Assembly: GCA_030562195.1 (NCBI GenBank)
Contig: CM060201.1
Location: 18,984,454 to 19,048,453, forward strand
Source: Nipponacmea schrenckii
Taxonomy: Eukaryota; Mollusca; Gastropoda; Lottiidae
DNA: 64,000 nucleotides
Direction: 5' to 3'
How positions within the stretch are numbered: position 1 is the first letter of the stretch; the number at the start of each line of letters is the position of its first letter. This document shows, in pieces, positions 36,726 to 48,900 of the stretch. Made by a program: the position numbers and the translations under genes. Below the pieces are notes generated by a model. The model did not search any database. It was not told the origin of the DNA and saw only the letters and a program-made list of their open reading frames with translations.

Positions 36726-39644
36726 GTGAGTTTTCTTTTTATAGTTTTAGCATTGAAACTTAAAATTTGGGCAAAGGCCTTAAATGTGCTTAGTTTTGTC
36801 TATGAAAGCTTTTTTTTTGACAAATATCTGACAGCTTTTGTGAAACTTTTGTTAGTGTCTATATTTTTGGACTTCCTTTAGGTTCATGGATTAGCTGTCC
36901 CCACCCAACCTTTTAGTTCAATTTTACTAAATATATCCATTGATCATTTACTCCATGTTATTGGTTCCACTTGTGTTATATTTTGTACCTGATTAGATTG
37001 CACTGGCACTCATACAATAAGTGGATTGTCACCCAGTCAAAAATAAAAGTTTACACAGTATTTCCTTGTCCTTTCCTTTCACATTATCTTTCATCTTTCA
37101 CAACTACAATCATTCTGTAGTATTTTCTTTATTTTTCTCCACTAGACTTGGAGTGGCTCTAGAGAGGTGAGATATGCATGTATACCCATAATAACCCTTC
37201 CCCTAAACATATTGCATGATAATGTTCATGTAGACCACTTGTAAATAACCCTGAAAGAACCCCACCCAAATACTGTATATTCTTACCCCTGATTTACTAA
37301 TTTCAACCCTTTTATTATCCTTGTAACCTATGTATGGCCATTATTTAAAAATTCTGAATTTCTTAAATTCAGATCTGTCCTTGAATAACCAGTAAAAATA
37401 GTGTCATTTTTCAGTTTTCCAAACATAACCCTACTCTTGCATCTTTTTTACCAGATTATTCTATTGTTTTCTTCTATATAAAAAAGTATATATATTCTTT
37501 ATTCCTAACAATTAGAGTAAATTTTAATGCCCAAATATTGAAAAAAGACATATCATTACAATTAAAAATATAAACAAATGTAAATACAGCTCATTTATAT
37601 ATTTAAAAACTCTTGAAGCTTAATGTCATTCTTTATTTAGTAATTTTTAAAATGATTGAAAAGAAGATAGTTTAAGTTTTTAATATAAAATGGATTAATT
37701 TACTCACTTTACTATTTAACTCTTGATCAATCATTGCTTAGTAGAAATTTGAAGTGGATTGCCAAGGGTTTAGAAAACTGGTTATTCTTGCCCTTATGAC
37801 ACCATTCAAAGAAATATTTTGGGGAACCTCAAGTGTGAAAGTCATTTTCAATAAAGGAATTTTTTGGGATGTAAATTGTCCCTTGTTTATAAAATATTCA
37901 TCATTTGTGCTCTCTTTTCGGAATTGTAAAACTTTGAAATGTCATGATTGAAAGACATGTTTTTTTTTGTTCTCATTTTTCATCGGGGATGGGACTTTAA
38001 AAACGTAGTTTATTCTTTTGACAGATGCATATTTAGATTTCATGATGACAGGTTTTCTTGTGGATATTTTGAAAAGAATTACCTGATATTTTAGATTCAG
38101 TTGGCTTCCACCTGTTGCCCTTTTATGAACTTGGATTTCAAATGATTCATATTATTGAATCATATCTATGACAGATTGAAACAAATGTTTATAATTTTGA
38201 TAGTGGCCTTGACACTATTTCTGTGGAGTAGTGACCAGAGATGATTCTCTTGTGTCATTGAATGAGATAATTATGATTGAAAAGCAGAGAAAATGGTGGA
38301 GAGACAGTGCATGTAGGCCTATACTTCTGTTGTCTATTAATCTCTATCAATTTTAAACTTTCATCTCTATCAGCTGGAAGCTAATAGGCCTATATACTTC
38401 TTACAAGAAAGGGGCAGTATGCAAAAATTTGCGTTTTACATAACAATTTTTACATGGTAATAGAAAAAGAGGCATATTTCTCTATTATTATGCGCATATT
38501 TTTTTTCATCTGAATAATTATTTCTAATACCCCCCCAAAAGTGAAATAAAAAAGTTAAAGTTACCTTTTTAAATAGGCTACTTAATGGTGTAAGAGGTTA
38601 ATTGCATGATTTTTTGGGTTTAAACTTTCAGATACACTAAGACAAAAGACACGGTTCTTTAGATTTTGATGTATAGTTTTCATTAATTTCAGTAAAAATG
38701 ATTTGTTCATTTACAAAGATATAGAAGGCCCCTTTACTTTTAAAATTTCTACAGTAAATGGCCTACAGTACAGTTATTAAGAAAATATTGTCTCAGATGC
38801 ACTGGCTGGAGGTTCTGATAATTAACGTAATATATTCCATTTTTTTTCATCATTGACTGCATAAGTGATAAATTTCCATTCAAAAAGTCACAGTAAAAAC
38901 TTTATATTTACAACCCCTAAATAGATTTTTGTTAAAAATAATATATTACATTTTCTAATTGCAATCAAATATTTTAAGTAGTTAACAAGTTGTATACTGG
39001 TATATTGTTCTTTTGTACAAAAAAATTGTCTTGCAGCTTTGCATTTCAGAAAAAAAAAGACCATGCATGCCCAGGTTCATAAGTTTCCAGTATTATATAA
39101 AACTTCCTTTCATTTGAAACGTTGAATTTTGTATAATGTTAAAACATTTCCTTGATTTAAATGGGCAGCTTTATTTTTGAAATGTTTGTTAACAATGTAT
39201 AAAATGTTTTAACCAATGATATCTTCATTCAATTTGAAATAACGATCAGCTATGCGCTTAAAGGTTAAATCAATCAAAATAGACTGGTGAGATTTGAATA
39301 TTTATATTTTTACCTGTATTGACCTAGTTTAAATACAGTTACCTTTACCTAACTGACAGATGGTAGACATATTTTACATGTTATTGAGTTATCTTCAGTC
39401 AGATTATATATTGTGAAATATGAAGGTAGGCATTGAAAAACATCTTGCTTTACAGATTTTTACTTTTACACTTTTACACTGGTTATGGCTTGATGATTCT
39501 ATCTGTGTCCAAAGTTTGCCAAATTTTAAGTGATTTTGTTCTGACATCTTGTTTTAAACCACTGTTGTATGCGCTCAGGTATAAAATTACTCTAGTTTTG
39601 TATTTCGACTTTGGCGAAAACGTATTGTAATCGTTCGGATTATT

Positions 39645-40760
39645 TTATTTTATTTTTTTTTTTTTTTTTTGTAATTCTTGGATGAGTTTGCAGACAAACT
39701 GGTAAAAGGTGCAGAAATTCTAAATCTACAGTTGATCTTAGAATGATTTCTATTATCAAATAAAACAAAACCGGAAGTTCTATCTCTGACAGGAAGTGAG
39801 AACCGGAAGTTCAGGTTTTTTTGCTTTAGCAAGTTTATTTTCAGTTCGATTTTGACCGGATTTTCAGATTTGAAAACTTCAATTTATTTGTCAACTAACA
39901 ATTATAGGTTTTATGCAATTAGGTTAAATATTTTACCCACGATTTGCAATTCAATATTCAAGGGTCATCGGCAAAAATTTCAGACCGTGATTTCTCCTTT
40001 AATATAAATGGTAAAATTTTGAAACTTTACCAGTTGATAGGCGATATGTTTATAATTTTTGAAAAAATGTGAAAAAAAAAATTCCACTTCCGGTTTAGCC
40101 TCAAATGACGTAATTACGTAACTTCCGGTCTATAACTGCTAGGTGAAAAGTGAAAACTGTTTTATAAATAACTTGTCAATAGTAATTGATTTGACCTAAA
40201 TAATTAGGTCAAGCTGCCATATCGGCCGCCATTTTGAATTTTCGTTACAATTCTTAAATCCGAAATTCAGACACTACTGATAGACCGATTTTGATGAAAT
40301 TTAGCACATAGATACAATGGATCATTATCTACCTTTTCTTGGAGACCGATTTTCAAATTTCGTATTTTTTTTCGAATTATTTAAATTTCAATTTTTTCAA
40401 AATTAGGTCACTTTAACGGGTACGGAAGGTGTGACCCACTTAATCTATGACCTTGAAAATTAGGTCAAATAATATTCAATATATTGTCTACGAGTAGATA
40501 TTTTTTAATTTGGCTTACTTAAAAAATTCATAGAGATACGTGTACTTAAATACAGCAAAAATTGATAATTTTCATATTTTCGCCATCATTAACCGTTACG
40601 GAAGGTGTGACCTAATTATTTTATGACTTTGAAAACTAGGTCAAATGATATTCAATATATTGTCTAGATGTAGGTAATTGCAAATTTAGCCTACATAATA
40701 TTTTAAGGCTCTCGAAATACGTTCATAATTGTAAGCAATTCTAGTTTTGATATTTGTTTT
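39645..40760 (-). repeat. Unclassified repeat block next to a poly(T) run
   Basis: A long T run (about 39652-39670) is followed by about 1.1 kb with many 'ccggaagt/acttccgg' sites and a GCCGCCATTTTGAA segment near 40226. Two diverged tandem copies of about 176 bp share 'tacggaaggtgtgacc' (40421 and 40597) and 'tattcaatatattgtcta'. The T run could be the poly(A) tail of a minus-strand retroelement. It resembles the 31.5-33 kb block in style ('accgattttcaaatttcg', 'gaccttgaaaattaggtc'). No protein was recognised. Confidence 0.4.
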
Positions 40761-40772
40761 TAAATACACTAG

Positions 40773-40792
40773 TACTAGTACCGGTACTAGTA
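40773..40792. repeat. Perfect 20-bp palindrome
   Basis: TACTAGTACC followed by its reverse complement GGTACTAGTA, extended on the left by one more 'actag' unit. It sits at the edge of the 39.65-40.76 kb repeat block. Confidence 0.85.
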
Positions 40793-43700
40793 TTTATAAG
40801 AACCAAGTTTACCCCTCTTATAATATCCATTTAAATTTAAGTATATAAACATGCATTCTACCCTATTTTAATATCTATCTATATCTTGCTAGTGACCAGC
40901 AGAATCATGAATTCACCATTCTCAATAGCTTGATCTATATATTTGATTATATTCTGTCAGTTATGTCAAAATAGAATTCCAAGATACCATCTTCCTAAAT
41001 TGTTAATTAGGCCAGGTCATTTCAAAATGAGATTGTTCTGTGGTCTTCTCTTATAAACATAGTAGGCTAATCTTCAATTCTATCTACGTATAATCTCTTA
41101 CATCTTACATATTGCCCCTTACACCTACTTTTATCATAACTTTTAGACGTTTAGAAGTTTCCAGTCAATTCCTTTTAGTAATCTCTTACTATCTGTTTTA
41201 TGTTCAAAGTTAAAAGTTTTTCAAAGATCTGACTTGTGATTAAAACCAGCATTGGTTAAATGAAAATAGAGTAAATTGTGGAAATTATAACTTCCTGTTG
41301 AAGTGATTGCTGATTGTATTTACAACTGTTACTAGTTTTCAATTAATTCTTCAAGATTTAAGGTACAATTTTCTGGTATATTTTGCCAAATTTTAAAAAG
41401 AAGGTAAGCTGAAAGTTCTGTATTTTTGGATCAGTATTTAACTTTATGGAAAGGTTATTTTATTACTGTCATTTATTTTACTATTAAGTTTCTTGTTGAA
41501 CTTTGCTAATGTTATATTATGACTTTGAAAGCATTAATGGTCAGGTCAGAATGTTCATATGAAAGGCTGCAAGAACTAGTAAAAGAAAATAGTACTGTTA
41601 TTTCTATTTATCTGACCAGAACAGATATTTGACTTGTATAGCATTAGAAATTAGTATTTAAGTAGAATTTACATGTAATTCCACTTACAATAAGTATTTT
41701 ATGATATTACTATCTGTAAGCCACCTTTGTGATAGTAATGTTATAAAGTGGAATTGCAAAAACCACAATTTTCTTATAGCAAATTAGATTGGTGCTTTTT
41801 ATACATAAAATCTTTACAAACCTTTTTATTAGAAGTTTGTGATTGGTATTTTGATCTCTTTATTCTGATTTAAACTACATGTCTTTAGTAATATAGATAA
41901 ATAGAAGAATGTGTATATTCATTCAACTATTCAGTAATCATATTATCCTCCTAGAATACCAGTGGTATTAATTGATTTATTGCTAACAATAGATAATTGT
42001 ATAAATAATAAATGTAAACAAAGAGGAACAATGTGGGTATTGTTATCTAATATTACATATTATATAGAGACTATACAGCTCTGTTTACTGCTGGGTCTTA
42101 TTATTCTCATGTCTGGCTATTTGCCCTTAAATCGTTTGTGGCTTCTTGAATTTCGAGAAATTCTGTAGAAATTTGTGACCAACGTAGTATTTATTATATT
42201 GAAATAAAGCATCTGAAAAACTATGACTATCACCTATAGCAGAAAGTTGCCAATAGTTAATATAATAAGCAATTGATTGGTGTTTTGAAGATAGTGTAAG
42301 CAAGCCTTGTATTTATATTACTTTAATGTTTATCTATTTTATACCATAAAGATTATATCCTGTACCCTTTTCATCAATATTATTTATAAGCTTATGCCCA
42401 TTCCATTGATACCATTATAAGTATCTTGTGCCATATAGACCTAAGGCACTTCCTACTATAATCTGTATGAGCCTGCTGTTAATTGTCATATTGGCTATAG
42501 GGGGAAACTCATTATATGACCTGTGAGCTTGTAGCTTGTCTGGTTTCTTGAAGATCAAGCAATAAAAATGTAGTTTGTGAAGTTGTCCAATTAGATAATT
42601 AGTTGATATTGAGTAAAGATGAAATATTGAAACCATGTGGTACAAGATACAACACAGATAAAAGATGCACCGATCTATTTATAGCTCTTCTTTATAATGT
42701 GTTGTTTACTTTGAAACACTCTTTCCTGTTAAGTACAGGAAATTTTACATCATTTTTGTGCAATGGTTTGTGAGACACTTTTTTGTGTGAAGAAGTTACG
42801 AGGCTCTAAATAACTTTCAGACTGTTCAACTTTTTATGGAATATTAGTTTGTTCTATATTTAAGTAATAAGGTTCCTCTCTCCTTTGAAACTCCCACTCC
42901 TCCTTTTTATATACAATGTAGACTTCTTGTAGAGCAAAAGAAATAGGCCTACCATATCATTACTTCCCCCCACAGATGTTGGTTATTGTCTTAAGAATTA
43001 CACAAAGGCTTTCTAGGTAGACCATTTTTAAACCATTTGTTATTTATCATATTTATTGTTTTTACCAGGTATTTCTGTCTAGAAATAGTACAAGACAATA
43101 ATATTATCTTCTCTATCTTTATTGAGCATTTTATGTTGACTCTTGGCATTTCTTGTCTACAGGTAGATCAAAACAAACTCATGGTCATTTCCTGCTTGAT
43201 TGCACTTCTTTTTACTGGCAATATTTTGAGATGTTCTTAGTAAAGCTTGAGACGTATAAAGGTTAATGAATGAAAGTAATAATACTACATAAGCGATGAT
43301 TTTGTATTGTATGTATACTAGAGAGAATAATAATAGATGTTCAGTCATTTTAAAACTCCATTTGATTTTATTTTCATACATGTATCTTATTCTATAAGTT
43401 TTAATAATAAATAGATGAGATGCAGTGTATAGTTTAGGATTATTGAGAAAGTACTTCATATACCAGTTACAGGTTATTGATAATTTACAATATCCTTATT
43501 CAATCTGGAACAAGGCTTAAAACACAACGCAAAAAAAAAAAAAATGTCACAGCGTGTGTGACTGCAGTAAAATCGGCATTGTGACATCTTTAGTTTCCCC
43601 TTCTCCAATTTGCTAACTCAAACTAGGTTACCTTCACCAATTTGAGAAAGTGCAGTTTTCTTGCTGTTGATCAGGGGTAAAGGGATGTCAAACAGATTAT

Positions 43701-44177
43701 TCATTAACATCATTCATGTCACCATCTTATTATTTAGTAATGTAATTGGCGTTCCACTTTCAGTGTCTCAAAAACGAGGCAATAATAGGGACTACTGTAT
43801 CTACAATCTGTATTGTATATTTCCCAATCTCAATGAAGTTATAGACCTGTTGTGGATGAAGGTGTAAAGTATTGAGACAGTCTGGTGTCAGCTTGCCCAC
43901 CTTGACTATATTCAGACTGAGTGTTAAGAACAAGTTAAAACTTTGTTTACTAATTACTAATATAGGTCAGTAAACTAGGTAGTCTGACTATAGTAGTATA
44001 CTTTACTGTACAGATTTTTATATGTATGTAGTAATAAGAGATCTTGTCCTTCAGTAGAGAATACAGATTGATTTAAAATCACAGTTCTGTATCTTGGCCA
44101 TATAATTTACATTGTACAAAGAATCATTTGTCAGTTTGCTGTAGATATTAAGATACAGATTAACAAGATATTTTCTA

Positions 44178-44370
44178 AGCTGTGGTGGCCCAGTGTGTTT
44201 TATGATTGCCTGGTAACCTGAAGGTACGGGTTTCAATCCCGGCATCGGTTGAAATGATCTTGGATTTCCCCTTGTCACTAATGCAGGTCAGAGGGGTGGA
44301 AAATGCGAAGAGGTTAAAATTGATCATGGCCTGACTCTTGAAAGCACTTTGCTCAGGCATCATAATCAAA
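44178..44370 (+). mobile_element. tRNA-derived SINE
   Basis: It begins with a tRNA-like head: an A-box-like 'tggtggcccagtg' at about 44183, then a B-box-like 'gggtttcaatccc' at 44228-44240, with spacing close to a tRNA gene. The head is followed by a unique body ('cttggatttccccttgtcac', 'gaggttaaaattgatcatgg'). The acceptor stem and anticodon arm are not intact, so it is not a functional tRNA gene. Pol III promoter boxes of this kind drive SINE transcription. The right end is approximate. Confidence 0.72.
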
Positions 44371-45405
44371 CTTTTAACCTACATCATCTAAACTGCCTAG
44401 ACTACTATCTATAAAGCATAGGTTTATTTTAAATTTAAACTTGAACTGTCTGTGTACCACTTGACACCTCTTGATATATATTTAACTTGATTGATTTTGA
44501 TCCAAACCAGCTATAAAATAATATATTATCTTTGAAAGAATATGTAATAAGAATTTCAAGGGTCACTTGAGAATGTTTTGTTGATAGGTAATATAAATCT
44601 TGACCTGAATTTGTAGTTAAAGAATAAAATCTATAAAAAAATTAACATTGTCAACCAGTTTATTTGGTACAAATTTAAAAGATACTTTATTACTTTTAAA
44701 AAACTGATTTGATCTCTCCAGTAATAAAGTTTGTCTGAAAAGTTATAATATTCTTAATGTGTAATGAATAATTGAATTTTTGGCAAGTTTATATAATTTT
44801 AATACAAACTCACACTTCACTTCGCTAAGTTTAAAGAAATTGTTTTTATCTCCTGATTATTATGGTGTACATTGAATTGCTGTAGTCAGCTGATAAAGTC
44901 TACTGCGTAATGCTATAGATAAATATGATTCCTTGACAAGATAATTTGGTATGAACAATGCTATTAAAAAATTGGATATTTATAAACTTTATGTGATACG
45001 AACTTGAAAGCTACTTGACTTGTTTCAATTGATTTGATTCAATGATTAATATCTTGCTGTGTAACCTATCAAAGTCAGTGTCAAGTTTAATAAAACAAAT
45101 AGATTGACATGTCATATGTCGCCTTGTGAAACATGTAAAATCTTTTTATCAAACTCATAAGAAACCGAAGTTATCATTTTGTTTCAGTCAACTATAACTG
45201 GCATACAGCCAAAACTAGATCTTAAAACCTTTGTTATTAGAAATCAGATTTCAACACATTTGTGAAACTAAGGGGAAGTAAATCTGAAAATCCTGTAAAT
45301 TTCAAAGAGCTGTTTGAAGAAAGTTTTTCGTGTTAAAGTTTGATATTTCATAAAATATTATTTTGAATTATATCAAAAATTCCCAAAATAGGGGAAATCA
45401 ATTAA

Positions 45406-45585
45406 AATTGTATATGATTGTCCTGTTTGATTACGTTTCGGCTTAATGCCTTCTTCAGAAACACTCAAAGTAGTCTATGATCAGTTTAGAATTTAGAAAT
45501 AGAAGGACGAGAAAAATGTGATCATAGTGTTTCTGAAGAAGGCATTAAGCGGAAACGTAATCAAACAGGACAATTTTATACAATT
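45406..45585. mobile_element. Foldback/MITE-like hairpin element (arms about 60-75 bp)
   Basis: Arms 45406-45465 and 45526-45585 are near-perfect reverse complements (shared: GTCCTGTTTGATTACGTTTC, TTAATGCCTTCTTCAGAAAC). The symmetry resumes inside with 'ctatgatca' / 'tgatcatag'. The arm text 'CTGAAGAAGGCATTAAGC' followed by GAAACGT is a palindromic-end style seen in several invertebrate elements. It is a different family from the 13.7-13.9 kb hairpin but similar in design. Confidence 0.75.
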
Positions 45586-47913
45586 ATTATTTTGAAAATA
45601 TTTGAACTATTACAAGCTCTAAGATTCTGAATTTTTATTGATCCTCTTTTAAACTGGTATTTTAAGACCTATTGAACAAGACTAGATTAATGTTCTTAAA
45701 TCATCTGAACTGTTTCTATTGAACACATTACATGATATATCTTACAGCTCAGCATCATTTATAAATATTGTAAAAGAAATCTTTGTATATATTGAGACAT
45801 GATGTATAACTCAATATGAGTTTATTATGACAATGCAACGATGCATCCGACAACATGAATAAGGAAAATAATATTATGACTCAATAACCAGCATGATTGT
45901 ATTGAATTAATTCAGAACAAAACAATATTGATTATTAAAAATATTTGTTAAGATAAACCTCTTTCTTTACAAAATATTTCAATTGAAGATTTTACGTTTG
46001 GCTTATTTTCTTACTATATACAATATTTATGTTATAAATTGGCATGTTGATATGCCGTTCTTGGCATGCTTCGCTTTGCAACAATTTATCGAGTCCGAGA
46101 TCACCTCTTTGTTGTGGCCAGAATTGGAACCTTTCTGGAGTGCTTGACACAAAATGCATCTGTATTGTTCTGAGAACGGTAAAATTTTATACTGTAAACG
46201 GGGTGTAACAAATTAATAGTTTGCAGTAGTGTATCAGTGTACTTAGATCTTAACCATTGAACTTAAATTTTCAGTTTAGCTTTCTTTGAATGCTGTTTTT
46301 ACCAAACCACAATAACTAAAATTTAAAGATATAAATTAAATGTTATCACTCATTCAGTTCAGAAATACCTGATTCAAAACATCAAAATGGTTAATTCGTT
46401 CTTGAAATATAGACAAATCTATATTGAATTCTATAAAGTGTGTTAATAATCCTACCCCAAATTGCCTAGCTTAAACAAACAATAGAGATAGTTTAAAGGT
46501 AACAAGTTACTATTCCACATAAGACACTGGCACAGGGTTAAGATTAGAGATTTGGTTGGTTAACAATAGAGTTTTGATAATTCAATGGATTATAGCTAAT
46601 TAGATTAATGATCAAAAGAACTTATTGTCCACTTTTAAAACCATTGTAATACATATTATGTGGTCAGTGGTAAGGAAAGGTGACCAAAGTCAGTGAGAGT
46701 TTTATTCAACTTCGATATTTTAAGTGGTAGTAAACAAAGTTTTCTCTGCATATATCAAGAAAAAGATACATCTGCAGTGTATTTTTTGCAAATACCAAAC
46801 AGATACCACATGATAGCCTGTTCAGGTACTTTCCACCATCTCTTTTTTCCAATATTTTGATAGCTAATTCAAAAGTTGATGCATAAGTACATGCCAATCC
46901 CATTTTCTACTACTTCTTTCCATTGAAACTGACTTTTTACCCCTTCGTCTCTTCATAATTATAATAGACTAGAACCTGACTGTAGGTATGTTGTGGACAT
47001 GGTGTACATTATTTGTTACATAATAAATAAAAGCAAGTAAAATCCCATTAACACCTCCAGTCCCTTTTGTTCAATCTCTTTTGTGTCCTTGATTAGGGCA
47101 TTAAAGGACTAAATGGCCAGATAATGACCAGTAGCCCCCACAGATCATATCAGTTCACTCACACCTTTTGTTTCCCAAGGGGTATGGATAAGTCTGTTAT
47201 TAAATGGCCAAGTCTTGTTCAATGTTAATTAAATGATTGTTAATAAGCTATTCTCACCCATTGTGGGTTGTTTTAAGGATTATATTGACTACTATTTCAA
47301 GTATTTCCCTTCTATGACTGTTATATCTATTCAGTGTGGTTGCTGTCATTCAGGAATGTTGGATTTTAAATGCTGTGTTAACTTAGTTTATTTCTTGGGA
47401 TTTCCTTATTTTCTTGGGAAACCATCTGTACAAATTTAGTTCATATATATTGCTCATTTGATCTTTAACTGTACATTAACTTGTGATACTAATACATATT
47501 ATATCACTTATATATTTAAAATAATAACAACAATCAGAAGGACTAGTTTACCATTAACATGGAAATGAAGAGAGTGTTGTAAACCAGACAACTGCGAATA
47601 ATTTACCAAATTTCTGAAACATATGATTACTATTTCAGAATTTGAATTTTAGCGACCTAATTGAAATTTTAATGGACAAAATTTGATTGTGTACATTGTT
47701 AGACATTTGTTTAAAAGGAAGCAATATAAATAGTATAAGTGACTTATTTTGTGTAACTTTATTATATTGTTCACTGGAAGAATGTATTTTTTAATGTAAC
47801 CCAGACTGGTGTGCATAATTTTTATTAGTGATTTTGATTTATCAAGATTACAACTAATTTTGACTCTCCATTGACCGTTAAAAAAAGCAAAGAGTTTTTT
47901 GTCCTGCAGAAAA

Positions 47914-47958
47914 ATGCCTATTCCAAGTGATGTTCAAGCTCAACAAATGAAAGAAAAG
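47914..47958 (+). CDS. Candidate alternative first coding exon of liprin-beta (3)
   Basis: This small exon is preceded by a strong acceptor (tttttgtcctgcag, AG at 47908-47909) and followed by AAG|gtagga. From the ATG at 47914 it has 15 codons, MPIPSDVQAQQMKEK, ending in phase 0. Spliced directly from exon C it would read into TGA after six codons, so it is probably the start exon of a transcript with a spliced, non-coding leader. It lies downstream of exon C. A product starting here would therefore lack the first coiled-coil segment and begin with the next exon, outside this window. The function of the short N-terminus is unknown. Confidence 0.45.
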
Positions 47959-48683
47959 GTAGGAATTTTTTTAGTTTTTGAGAACCATTAAAGATTGTTC
48001 CAAGTTATTTCAAAGGAACATGTGATACTTCTCTATGACTCTCATCATTTGATATTGATTTGAATTCTCAATAAATTTTTTAGAGATTGGTGGTGGTCAT
48101 AGATGACAAGTTAATCTACATTTCCTGTTAACTGAAGTTATATAAGAACAAATCATTAGCTAACATACATGTTTTCACTTCTCTTAAGAATTAGAAACAA
48201 TCTGAATTGCAGTACTCTCCCTTTGATTAATAGAGAAACAATGTTGCATGAAAGGAAATTGGTCTGTTGTGGTACTGTCTGTATTTTATCTGCAAAGTGT
48301 TAACAGGTACCTGTATATTAGAAGATGATCGTGGACACCACATTTCCTTCGGGAATTTACCATGAAATCTGATGATGGTTTTGCTCTATTGTGTGTTCCA
48401 ACTGAGTTGCTGATTGCTCTCTTTTAGGCCGTCTGACAGTAGATAGAGGTTATTTATTAAGATAGTACAGTATACATTAGAATTGACACAACGCCAAGTT
48501 TAAAAGAGAAACTTGTTCAAGATAAGAGCAAGTTTTTACCAGTAAAGATTGGTGAAATTGAAATTTGAGAGGGAATGATCTTGTTCTGGGAATTTAAATC
48601 TCTAGATAACAGGTTGTTATCAGCTAAACAGTTTTTGATTACAGGTTACTATCAAGGTTAACCGATATAAACATAGGGTCCAT

Positions 48684-48900
48684 AACTGAAAATACATTTA
48701 GAATCCATAGCTAACAATTATTCTAAAACAGAATCTATAGCCAACAAGTCATCCAATAATCTAAAACAGAATCCATAGCTAACAGAATCCGTAGCTAACA
48801 ATTCATTCAATATTCTTAAACAGAAAACATAGCTAACATTCTCCTAGAATCTATCATCGAATATTTTCCAACAGAAGACACAGCTAACAATTCATTTTCA
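48684..48900. repeat. Degenerate tandem repeat, unit about 40-50 bp
   Basis: 'agaatccatagctaacaatt' variants recur about six times (near 48688, 48729, 48768, 48784, 48824 and 48880), with 'cattcaatattcttaaacag' type spacers. Confidence 0.7.

Noticed and set aside
44183..44250. Functional tRNA gene
   Set aside because: A- and B-box-like sequences are present, but the acceptor stem and anticodon arm cannot be folded properly; it fits a SINE head.
45406..45585. Hammerhead ribozyme in the hairpin (CTGAAGA ... GAAAC)
   Set aside because: The CUGANGA and GAAA cores are suggestive, but stem II does not close correctly next to them and the stem I pairing competes with the full-length hairpin, so a ribozyme is not supported.
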